From an uncultured Actinomycetes bacterium (GTDB lineage Bacteria > Actinomycetota > Actinomycetes > Nanopelagicales > Nanopelagicaceae), in contig CAIMSI010000084.1 in assembly GCA_903844115.1 (NCBI GenBank), positions 1 through 35,514 on the forward strand: 35,514 nt of DNA, given 5' to 3'. A program made the position numbers and the translations under genes. This document shows positions 17,032 through 24,160 of this stretch, one piece after another. The notes beneath the pieces are model-generated. The model saw only the letters and a list, made by a program, of their open reading frames with translations. It did not search any database and was not told the origin of the DNA. Each line of letters begins with the position of its first letter. The first letter of the stretch is position 1.

Positions 17032-18351
17032 CTATTTACCGCTTGAAAGCTTTGTTGCTACTGCACCAATTGCTTTTATAGCTGCGTCAACAGTCATTGT
17101 TCCGGCGGCCGCTGCATGCAGGTTTGTATAAACAGCGCCTGAGAACTCTGGGTACCAAGCTGGTGCTCCTTGTGGGAATACTGCAGCAGAAGTCTTGAGC
17201 ATTCCTGCCAAGACATCTCCTCCAATAATGGAGCCTTTCTTATTGAGAATTGCGATGCCGGAAAGACGTGATGGGAAGAAATAACCTACCCATGTACGTG
17301 CAGTTCCATTTGCACCGGCAAAGTCAGCCATGTTCTTACCATCGGTGAACCAGCTAATAAATTTAGCTGCTGCCGCTGGGTTCTTGGCTTTTACAGGAAT
17401 TCCAATTCCATCTGGGTTTCCTAGATTTGAAGTTGGTCCGCTTGCGCCGGGAGTCGCCAAGTATTGAACTTGATGTACAACCGATGAAGACGCAGCAACA
17501 TCGTAAAGAGAACCGACGTTTCCGGAGTAATCGCTAAATGTTGAAGCGACCTTTCCTTTAGCCATCAGTGTTTGTTGACCTTGGCTATCTGCAACGTTGA
17601 TATTTCCTGGTGGGACAAGACCAGTCTTCACTGCGTTGACCATCCAAGCAGCAGCTTTGTAGCCAGCACTTGCTGGATCTGTAAAGAGTGGCTTGCCTGC
17701 GGCATCGAGGATGTGTCCACCGAATGCTCCAGTTGTTTCATACCAATAAGTTGAAAGACCTTCTGCTGCTGCAAATGGAATATTCAGTGGATACTGAACT
17801 ACATTTTTTGCTTTTACAGCTTTCAAGTCTGCTGTGTACTCATCAATTGTTGTTGGCATCTTTGTAATGCCAGCTTTTGCAAAGAGCGCTTTGTTCACGG
17901 TTGTAACCATGAATGAAGCGTCATAAGGAATACCTACAACATGGCCATTCTTTGTGAAGCTGCTTAGTTGTGGCATATCCGTTGCTAACGCCTTGGTATC
18001 TAAATACTTTTCCATTGGGAGGAACCAGTTGAGTTTTCCAAGTTGTCCAACTCGGGACCAGTCGACATCTGTTGCATCTGCATAATAAGTATTTGCTGTT
18101 GATCCAGCGGCAATTTTGGTTTGGAGAGAGTCCCAATCCACTTGAGTCCATTTAACATTGATTCCCGTTGCTTTTGTGAACTCAGCAAGCATGGCAGGAG
18201 GAAGCGGAGGCGCTGCTAGCACAACCGAAATGGTCACTGGGCTAGCTGCCTTTGCTGGCGCAGCGAGTGAAGCGAAACCGAAAGCTGATGCAACTGCGAC
18301 AACAATTGCAATGCTCTTTTGAGACTTACTAATTTTTATTGCGTTTTGCAT
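17032..18351 (-). CDS. Extracellular solute-binding protein of sugar ABC importer (operon 1)
   Basis: The 439-residue protein is a family 1 solute-binding protein. It has a cleavable type I signal peptide: basic start, hydrophobic core about 13-31, and APAKA ending at residue 35. There is no lipobox Cys, which is unusual for a Gram-positive binding protein. The mature part begins VTISVVLAAPPLPPAMLAEFTKATGINVKW, as in CUT1 sugar-binding proteins (the quoted start is split here: VTISVVLAAP, then FTKATGINVKW). It captures the sugar outside the membrane for the MalF/MalG-like pair encoded downstream. A weak AAAGG lies about 11 nt before the ATG. The SIS gene is 65 bp upstream and probably on the same transcript. 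Confidence 0.9.
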   Translation of the reverse strand: MQNAIKISKSQKSIAIVVAVASAFGFASLAAPAKAASPVTISVVLAAPPLPPAMLAEFTKATGINVKWTQVDWDSLQTKIAAGSTANTYYADATDVDWSRVGQLGKLNWFLPMEKYLDTKALATDMPQLSSFTKNGHVVGIPYDASFMVTTVNKALFAKAGITKMPTTIDEYTADLKAVKAKNVVQYPLNIPFAAAEGLSTYWYETTGAFGGHILDAAGKPLFTDPASAGYKAAAWMVNAVKTGLVPPGNINVADSQGQQTLMAKGKVASTFSDYSGNVGSLYDVAASSSVVHQVQYLATPGASGPTSNLGNPDGIGIPVKAKNPAAAAKFISWFTDGKNMADFAGANGTARTWVGYFFPSRLSGIAILNKKGSIIGGDVLAGMLKTSAAVFPQGAPAWYPEFSGAVYTNLHAAAAGTMTVDAAIKAIGAVATKLSSGK

Positions 18352-18416
18352 ATTGTGGTTAGCCTTTCATCTCTATTTGGTTTTATGACTTCGTGCTTCT
18401 TATTTCCTATCACTAA

Positions 18417-19292
18417 CTAGCCGAGAATGACTGAACGCGATAATCCTCGAGGATGATCAGGATCAAGACCTTTCAGTTTTGCGATTTCAATTGCTACGCG
18501 TTGAGCGCGAATCAAATGTGCCATCGGGTCCAACGAACTCTTCTCTAAAAGAGCTCCAGTTGCAATGATTTCCGCTTCTAATTTTGGGTCTAATTCGCCA
18601 AAAACCCATACGGCACGCCCTTTTTGAGCAATTGACATTGGTCCATGACGATAATCGAATTGAGGATATGCCTCAGACCAAAATTGCGCAGCTTCGCGTG
18701 TTTTAAGTCCGGCTTCCTGGGCGAGGGCAACAGTCCATCCCCGACCAAGAAATGAAATCTGTTCAACCTTTGGAAGATCTCCCAAATCGCTGTTAATTGC
18801 GATTTCGGCATCTTTCGCCGCCGCTGCTAAATCAAATCCATTGTGAGCGCGCAGTAATCCAAGTGCTGCGGTTGCCCATCGTGTTTGTACGACAGATACT
18901 TCATCAGCAAAATCCATAATGATGGAATGTGTAGCAAATTGTGTTACGGGTGAGCCCGCGACGGCAGTGATGACAGTTGTGGGAATTTTTGTTTTTTGAA
19001 GTACTTCAACGATTTCAGTCGTCGTGCCTGAACGAGAAATAACGACAAGGTGGTCATATTTACGGGTGAAGTTAAATTCAGATCCGGCATAAAAATCAGT
19101 TTCCCCGTTGCCAGCTGCTTCTCGAACAGCGGCATACCCCTGGGACATAAACCATGAGCTTCCACACCCAACCGCGGCGACTCTTGCGCCATGCTTTGGC
19201 AGAAGGTGGGCAACGGACGGGAGAAATGCGGCGGTTTGGCGCCAAATGTCGGCTTGGGTAGCTAATTCAGATTCACAGATGTATTTGGTCAT
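18417..19292 (-). CDS. SIS-domain phosphosugar isomerase/deaminase (AgaS/GlmS-isomerase-like)
   Basis: A 291-residue protein with two SIS domains. Phosphosugar-binding segments are visible: GCGSS at 42-46 and SRSGTTTE at 86-93. The C-terminal DPDHPRGLSRSV resembles the isomerase end of glucosamine-6-phosphate synthase and AgaS-like deaminases. No glutaminase domain is present, so a catabolic aminosugar-6-phosphate deaminase/isomerase is the best reading. It would act after NagA, yielding fructose 6-phosphate or tagatose 6-phosphate. It is the first gene of the leftward operon. No ribosome-binding site precedes the ATG; TACCGT ends 5 nt upstream, consistent with a leaderless mRNA. A related fructoselysine-type deglycase is an alternative. 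Confidence 0.85.
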   Translation of the reverse strand: MTKYICESELATQADIWRQTAAFLPSVAHLLPKHGARVAAVGCGSSWFMSQGYAAVREAAGNGETDFYAGSEFNFTRKYDHLVVISRSGTTTEIVEVLQKTKIPTTVITAVAGSPVTQFATHSIIMDFADEVSVVQTRWATAALGLLRAHNGFDLAAAAKDAEIAINSDLGDLPKVEQISFLGRGWTVALAQEAGLKTREAAQFWSEAYPQFDYRHGPMSIAQKGRAVWVFGELDPKLEAEIIATGALLEKSSLDPMAHLIRAQRVAIEIAKLKGLDPDHPRGLSRSVILG

Positions 19293-19386
19293 ATGCGACG
19301 GTAACGCTCCAGACTGGGCAAAGTCAAGAAATTCTGCTCGTTTTTGACTTATTTCAATTGTAGCGAAACATTTACACTCAAAAACT

Positions 19387-19415
19387 TGCCTTTACTTCAT
19401 AGGTGCCGTTGAATC
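19387..19415 (+). promoter_or_regulatory. Putative promoter of the rightward sugar-import operon
   Basis: TTGCCT (19387-19392), a 17-nt spacer and TTGAAT (19410-19415) form the best sigma-70-like match upstream of the second binding-protein gene. The inverted-repeat arm at 19379-19386 abuts the -35 box, so a repressor bound there would block it. The leader would be about 50 nt. Confidence 0.4.
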
Positions 19416-19440
19416 ATCCCACCCGAAGGAAGCTCCCGCT

Positions 19441-19468
19441 CCCTTCTACCCTCAAATCCTTAAGGGAG
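19441..19468 (+). promoter_or_regulatory. Possible leader hairpin covering the ribosome-binding site
   Basis: CCCTT at 19441-19445 can pair with AAGGG at 19462-19466, part of the Shine-Dalgarno sequence AAGGGAG that serves the ATG at 19474. The same CCCTTC can instead pair with GAAGG upstream at 19426-19430. The two pairings exclude each other. The helices are short, so this is only a candidate translational switch. Confidence 0.3.
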
Positions 19469-19473
19469 AATAA

Positions 19474-20733
19474 ATGAAGAAATCAACGCGTCGCGTTGCC
19501 TTCTCGGCATCGCTCGTTTTGGCCGCCACCGGTGTTGTTGGCATTTCACTACCTGTAGCTCACGCTGCAACTGTCAACCTCACAATGGTCGCCGCTGACT
19601 ATCCAGGAGATGGAAAGACTCAGCAAGCACAATGGGATGGTCTTTCAAAGGCATTCGCTGCTGCAAACCCAGGCATCACCATGACTGTAAACGTAGTTTC
19701 ATGGGATGTAATTGACGACAAGGTTAAGACTTTGATCGCAACAGGTAAGACACCTGACATTGTTAACAAGGGCGACTATTCAGCACCAGCTGCTGCCGGT
19801 CTTCTCTACAAAGCTTCAGAAATGGTTTCTGCTTCAACACTTGCAGATATCGTTCCAACATTCTTGAACAACTCAATGTACAACGGAACAGCTTATGCAG
19901 TTCCAGATCTTGCTTCAGCTCGTGCTTTGTTCTACAACAAGGACATCTTGAAGAAGGCTGGCGTTACAAAGCTTCCAACAACTTACGATGAATTGATCAC
20001 AGTACTTTCAAAGATCAAGGCAAAGAACCCAGGCGTTTATGGTTACGCAGTTCCAATGGGTCCAGAAGAAGCACAAGCTGAATTCGCAATCTGGGCTGGC
20101 GGAAACGGTGGTCGTATGTACGACTACACCGCAAAGAAGTGGACCATTAACTCACCAGCAAACATTGGTGCGATGACATTCTTGAAGAAGCTCAATGACC
20201 TCAAGTACATCGAGCCAAACCCAGCTAAATGCGACCGTACCGCTTGCGCACAAACATTGTTCGCAGCTGGCAAGGCAGCATTCATCAACGGTTCTGTATT
20301 CCTTCCAGCATGGTTGAAGGCAAACGGCGGAGCAGGAATCAACCTTGGTTCCGGCGCATTCGTACACGGTCCAGGACAAGAGGCTGTAACACTTGGCGTG
20401 CAGGATTACTTCACTGCATACAAGGCAAACGGTCACCAAGCTGAAATCCAGAAGTTCATGGACTTCTTGTACCAGCCAGCAAACTACGCTGACTTCCTAA
20501 CTGCTGCGGGCGGATTCATTCCTGCAACAAAGTCAGCTGGCGCAGTTGCTGCTAAAGACCCAGCACTTGCTCCATTTATTGCATTGCTGCCAAAGGCGAT
20601 CTTCTACCCAGGAGATATCGCAACATTCCCAGCAGTGAAGGGTGCTCTACAAACTTCAGTCGGACTTGCTATCACAGGCAATCCAACAAAGGTTCTTGGA
20701 GACATTCAGAAGAAAGCTCTTGCTGCTAAGTAA
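19474..20733 (+). CDS. Extracellular solute-binding protein of sugar ABC importer (operon 2)
   Basis: A 419-residue family 1 sugar-binding protein. The N-terminus is a classic type I signal peptide: basic MKKSTRR, hydrophobic core 9-27, AHA cleavage site near 31. No lipobox Cys is seen. The mature part has the CUT1 pattern, with FAAANPGITMTVNVVSWD early and NKGDYSAPAAAGLLY following. Lys, Asn, Tyr, Asp and Phe are coded almost only by AAG, AAC, TAC, GAC and TTC, unlike its neighbours, which suggests very high expression. The AAGGGAG ribosome site lies 5 nt before the ATG. It is the first gene of the rightward operon and supplies the permease pair downstream. Confidence 0.92.
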   Translation: MKKSTRRVAFSASLVLAATGVVGISLPVAHAATVNLTMVAADYPGDGKTQQAQWDGLSKAFAAANPGITMTVNVVSWDVIDDKVKTLIATGKTPDIVNKGDYSAPAAAGLLYKASEMVSASTLADIVPTFLNNSMYNGTAYAVPDLASARALFYNKDILKKAGVTKLPTTYDELITVLSKIKAKNPGVYGYAVPMGPEEAQAEFAIWAGGNGGRMYDYTAKKWTINSPANIGAMTFLKKLNDLKYIEPNPAKCDRTACAQTLFAAGKAAFINGSVFLPAWLKANGGAGINLGSGAFVHGPGQEAVTLGVQDYFTAYKANGHQAEIQKFMDFLYQPANYADFLTAAGGFIPATKSAGAVAAKDPALAPFIALLPKAIFYPGDIATFPAVKGALQTSVGLAITGNPTKVLGDIQKKALAAK

Positions 20734-20763
20734 ATCAGTAGCATCAGTTAAACTAAATTAATA

Positions 20764-21654
20764 ATGGCAACGGGATCAATTCGTAGAGGTCGCTTCGGCG
20801 CACTTCCGTGGATTGGTCCCGCTGTTGTTTTAATTCTCGTTATGGTGGTGTGGCCTGCCATCGAGATGATTCGCACCTCGCTACATGAGATAGACCAGAC
20901 TGGTATCGCAAAAGGTTGGAATGGAATTTCCAACTACCGCACCCTTATTCATAATCCTGATCTCCCTCAAACACTTGTACGCACTCTCATTTGGGTAAGT
21001 GTCGTGGTTTCTCTCACTGTTCTTATTTCCCTACCCGTTGCGCAAATACTCCATGGAAAATTCCCAGGACGTAAAGTTGTTCGTTACTCCATCATCATCC
21101 CGTGGGCTGCATCAGTTGTTATGACGGCAACAATCTGGCGCTGGATACTCGACGGATTTTATGGAATTCTCAATCGAATTCTCCAAGATGTTGGAGTGCT
21201 GAAAGATCCAATCGATTGGCTTGGTAATCCAAATTCTGCATTTGTTTTCTTAATGGTTGTAGCAATATTTGTATCTGTTCCTTTTACAACTTATGTAATC
21301 CTTGCTGGACTCACAACAGTGCCTGAGGATATTCTCGAAGCCAGCTCGATTGACGGGGCTAACGGCTGGAAGCGATATAAAGAAATTACATTCCCACTTC
21401 TTCGCTCGGCTCTTCTTGTTTCGGCTGTAATCAATTTAATAAACGTCTTTAACTCATTTCCTATCATTTGGGCAATGACAGGTGGTGGGCCTGGATATTC
21501 CACAGATACCACGACAACCCTTGCTTACAAGATCAGCTTCCGTGACCAAGACATTGGTCAATCCGCAGCGATGGCAACAGTTAACTTTGCAATTATTCTG
21601 ATCTTTATTTCAATCTTTTTGAAGGTCTCTAAGTGGCGGGAGACAAGCGAATGA
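20764..21654 (+). CDS. Sugar ABC transporter permease (MalF-like, operon 2)
   Basis: A 296-residue membrane protein of the CUT1 class with about six spans; the coupling loop is LEASSIDGANGWKRYKEITF at about 195-214, and a typical MalF-type segment WAMTGGGPGYSTDT follows. It starts 30 bp after the binding-protein gene with no obvious Shine-Dalgarno sequence before the ATG, so translation may be weaker than that of the binding protein. The stop overlaps the start of the MalG-like gene (ATGA). Confidence 0.92.
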   Translation: MATGSIRRGRFGALPWIGPAVVLILVMVVWPAIEMIRTSLHEIDQTGIAKGWNGISNYRTLIHNPDLPQTLVRTLIWVSVVVSLTVLISLPVAQILHGKFPGRKVVRYSIIIPWAASVVMTATIWRWILDGFYGILNRILQDVGVLKDPIDWLGNPNSAFVFLMVVAIFVSVPFTTYVILAGLTTVPEDILEASSIDGANGWKRYKEITFPLLRSALLVSAVINLINVFNSFPIIWAMTGGGPGYSTDTTTTLAYKISFRDQDIGQSAAMATVNFAIILIFISIFLKVSKWRETSE

Positions 21655-22499
21655 CGATGGCTGGGTCTTCACGCAAACGATTTACTGGACGTAAAGTTTC
21701 ATTGACGATTTCTGGTTGGGTTATTGGCGCCGTATTCATTCTGCCTTATTTATATATGCTCATCACGGCACTCAAGCCAAAAGCAGAAATCACTAAAATT
21801 CCAATTGATTATCTGCCGTCAAAGTGGACCTGGGCAAATTTCACAGAAGTTTGGCATGTGCTTCCACTTGCTGGATATTTAAAATCATCCTTCCTGGTCG
21901 CATTTGCGGCCACGCTCGTTGTATTGATTTTCGCTGTACCTGCTGCCTATTACGTTGCTCGCAATAAGTTTCGCGGTCGCACAGCATTTTTAATGCTTGT
22001 TCTCATTACCCAAATGTTTTCTCCAACCGCACTTGTGGTGGGTATTTTCCGCGAGATGATCAAGTTCCACCTTGTTGATACTTATTTCTCTCTCATTTTG
22101 ATTTATGGCGCTTTCAACATGGCTTTTTCAATCTGGATTCTCTCGTCATTCTTTGCATCAATTCCTGTCGAAATCGAAGAAGCTGCATGGATTGATGGAG
22201 CAAGTCGAATTGGAACTCTGCGGCGAGTAATTTTGCCTTTAGCGATGCCTGGGCTTGTCACAGCTTTCATATTCACATTCATTGCTGCATGGAATGAATA
22301 TGTCATAGCGCTCACATTGATGTCATCCCCACAGCGCGAACCTCTCACTGTCGGACTTACTTCGCTGATTGGCCAATATCAGATCCAATGGAACTACCTC
22401 TTTGCTGGTTCCCTCATTGCAATCATTCCAGTTGTCATTCTCTTTGCATCAATTGAAAAATACCTTGTCGGAGGCCTTACAGCCGGCTCTGTTAAGTGA
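21651..22499 (+). CDS. Sugar ABC transporter permease (MalG-like, operon 2)
   Basis: A 282-residue CUT1 permease with six hydrophobic spans and the EAA loop IEEAAWIDGASRIGTLRRVI near residues 174-193. I chose ATG 21651, which overlaps the MalF-like stop as ATGA and has GGGAG 8 nt upstream; a GTG at 21633 would add 6 residues inside the previous gene. It ends 9 nt before the DeoR regulator gene. Like operon 1, this system lacks an ATPase gene and must use one encoded elsewhere, as MsiK/MsmK-type shared ATPases do in other Gram-positives. Confidence 0.92.
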   Translation: MTMAGSSRKRFTGRKVSLTISGWVIGAVFILPYLYMLITALKPKAEITKIPIDYLPSKWTWANFTEVWHVLPLAGYLKSSFLVAFAATLVVLIFAVPAAYYVARNKFRGRTAFLMLVLITQMFSPTALVVGIFREMIKFHLVDTYFSLILIYGAFNMAFSIWILSSFFASIPVEIEEAAWIDGASRIGTLRRVILPLAMPGLVTAFIFTFIAAWNEYVIALTLMSSPQREPLTVGLTSLIGQYQIQWNYLFAGSLIAIIPVVILFASIEKYLVGGLTAGSVK

Positions 22500-22508
22500 G
22501 CACAGCAA

Positions 22509-23300
22509 ATGAGTAAGCAGGATCGACTTAATAGAATTCTAGAGTTGGTCATTGAACGCGGTTCCGTCGAAGTTGAAGAAGCCGCGCAAATTCTTGATGT
22601 TTCCCCCGCAACAATTCGCCGAGACTTTGATGCATTGTCAGCTCGCCAACTTCTCAACCGAACTCATGGCGGGGCATCTGCAACTGGCGGTTCATTCAAT
22701 CTTCCACTTACTTATAAAGTTGCTAAAGATGATGAGATAAAAAAGCGTATCGCTGCGCTGGCCGCAACAATGGTGAAGCGCTATCAAGTCGTTGGCATTA
22801 ACGGTGGAACAACGGCTACTGAGGTTGCTCGTGCTTTAGCTGCATCGCCTGAATTTTCCCAAGGAGTCGATACTGAACGTCCCCCTCTAACTGTCGTCAC
22901 AAACGCGCTGAATATCGCAACGGAGCTGACGGTTCGCAATCAAATCCGAATTGTTGTGACAGGTGGAGTTGCTCGCGCGCAGTCATATGAATTAACTGGT
23001 CCTTTCGCAGAATCAGTCCTCGAAGAAGTAATTATTGATGTTGCATTCTTGGGAGTCGAAGGGCTACACCCAGACACCGGAGCTGCTGCTGCATATGAAG
23101 ATGAAGCCCGTGTAAACCAGATGATCGCCTCGCGTGCCAAAAAGGTTGTCGTTGTTGCCGACTCTTCAAAATTTGCCAAGCGCTCTTTCGCTGCAATAAA
23201 GCCTTTTAGCGAGATTGATGTCATTATTACTGATGCAGGAATAGATCCACAGGTAAAGAAGTCACTCGAAGAGCAAGGTGTAGAGATTGTCATCGCATAA
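22509..23300 (+). CDS. DeoR-family transcriptional regulator
   Basis: A 263-residue repressor type protein. The N-terminal winged helix-turn-helix covers about 5-58 (SVEVEEAAQILDVSPATIRR within it). The C-terminal sugar-phosphate sensor domain shows GINGGTTATE, VVTNALNIATEL and VVADSSKF, the usual effector-binding elements. DeoR/AgaR-type proteins repress sugar operons and release DNA on binding a phosphorylated sugar. Encoded inside the rightward operon, it probably controls the divergent region at 19293-19473. Its 3' end overlaps the aldolase start by 14 nt. Confidence 0.92.
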   Translation: MSKQDRLNRILELVIERGSVEVEEAAQILDVSPATIRRDFDALSARQLLNRTHGGASATGGSFNLPLTYKVAKDDEIKKRIAALAATMVKRYQVVGINGGTTATEVARALAASPEFSQGVDTERPPLTVVTNALNIATELTVRNQIRIVVTGGVARAQSYELTGPFAESVLEEVIIDVAFLGVEGLHPDTGAAAAYEDEARVNQMIASRAKKVVVVADSSKFAKRSFAAIKPFSEIDVIITDAGIDPQVKKSLEEQGVEIVIA

Positions 23301-24141
23301 AGAGGATAGCCAGCATAAGTTCACTGGAGCATCGTTGGTACATGCTGCGGCAAAACGTGGCGGTGCAATTGGCGCCTTTAATGTCATCTTGATTGAACAT
23401 GCAGAGGCATATTCGATTGGAGCAAATGCGGCAAAGCTCCCAACTATTTTTCAAATTTCACAAAACGCTGTTGAATATCATGGTTCCTTAAAACCTATTG
23501 CTCGTGCTTGTCAGGCAATTGCCGAAGAATCCGCGGTAGATATCTCAGTTCACCTTGATCATGCTGAAGATGAAAACCTCATCAGGCAAGCTCTTGACCT
23601 TGGTTTTGATTCAATTATGTTCGATGGTTCGAAATTAGATTTTGCTACAAATGTTGCTAAGAGTGCCGAACTTGCAACACTTTGCAAGCAATATGATGCG
23701 TCTCTTGAGGTCGAGCTTGGCGAAGTCGGTGGGAAAGACGGAGTGCACGCACCTGGAGTAAGAACCAATCCGGCGGAAGCAAAGAAGTTTGTTGAAGCAA
23801 CGGGCGTGGATTTACTTGCAGTCGCCGTGGGTTCATCACATGCCATGACAACGCGGGATGCGACTTTGGATTTTGAATTGATTAAGGAACTTACCGGTGC
23901 TGTTCCAGTTCCACTCGTTCTTCATGGATCTTCTGGGGTTTCTGATAGCGATCTTCAAAAAGCTGTTGCATCAGGGATGCGCAAAATAAATATCGCTACA
24001 CATCTCAATCATGTTTTTAGCAATGAGGTTCGAGCTGCTCTAAGTGGTGATTCGAAGCTCGTTGATCCACGCAAATACATAAAGCCAGCACGCGCAGCTG
24101 TCGCTACAGAAATTGCTCGCTTACTTGCCTTACTTACCTAG
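23287..24141 (+). CDS. Class II (zinc) ketose-bisphosphate aldolase, GatY/KbaY/Fba type
   Basis: The enzyme splits a ketose 1,6-bisphosphate into dihydroxyacetone phosphate and glyceraldehyde 3-phosphate. In the 284-residue protein I see Asp91 and the zinc ligand His92 in HLDHAED, EVELGEVGG (141-149), His185 in GSSHAM and His213 in LHGSSGVSD. The TTG start at 23287 overlaps the DeoR gene, implying coupling; no in-frame ATG exists near the conserved N-terminus. Fructose- and tagatose-bisphosphate aldolases cannot be separated by eye. With AgaS-like and NagA-like enzymes next door, a tagatose-bisphosphate role in GalNAc catabolism is attractive, though the needed kinase is not in the window. 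Confidence 0.88.
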   Translation: MSSHKEDSQHKFTGASLVHAAAKRGGAIGAFNVILIEHAEAYSIGANAAKLPTIFQISQNAVEYHGSLKPIARACQAIAEESAVDISVHLDHAEDENLIRQALDLGFDSIMFDGSKLDFATNVAKSAELATLCKQYDASLEVELGEVGGKDGVHAPGVRTNPAEAKKFVEATGVDLLAVAVGSSHAMTTRDATLDFELIKELTGAVPVPLVLHGSSGVSDSDLQKAVASGMRKINIATHLNHVFSNEVRAALSGDSKLVDPRKYIKPARAAVATEIARLLALLT

Positions 24142-24160
24142 CTTGGTTAGTTGCAGGTAA

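Larger units (their letters stand above)
19293..19473. promoter_or_regulatory. Divergent regulatory region of the amino-sugar divergon
   Basis: This 181-bp spacer must drive both operons. Leftward: TTGACT (minus strand, 19323-19328) and TACCGT (19298-19303) with a long 19-nt spacer, next to the SIS start codon. Centre: GTTTTTGA (19341-19348) and TCAAAAAC (19379-19386) are inverted repeats around TTTC (19353-19356) and GAAA (19366-19369). Such sites could bind the DeoR-family regulator encoded in the rightward operon; that is inference. A rightward promoter and leader structures are listed separately. Confidence 0.5.
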
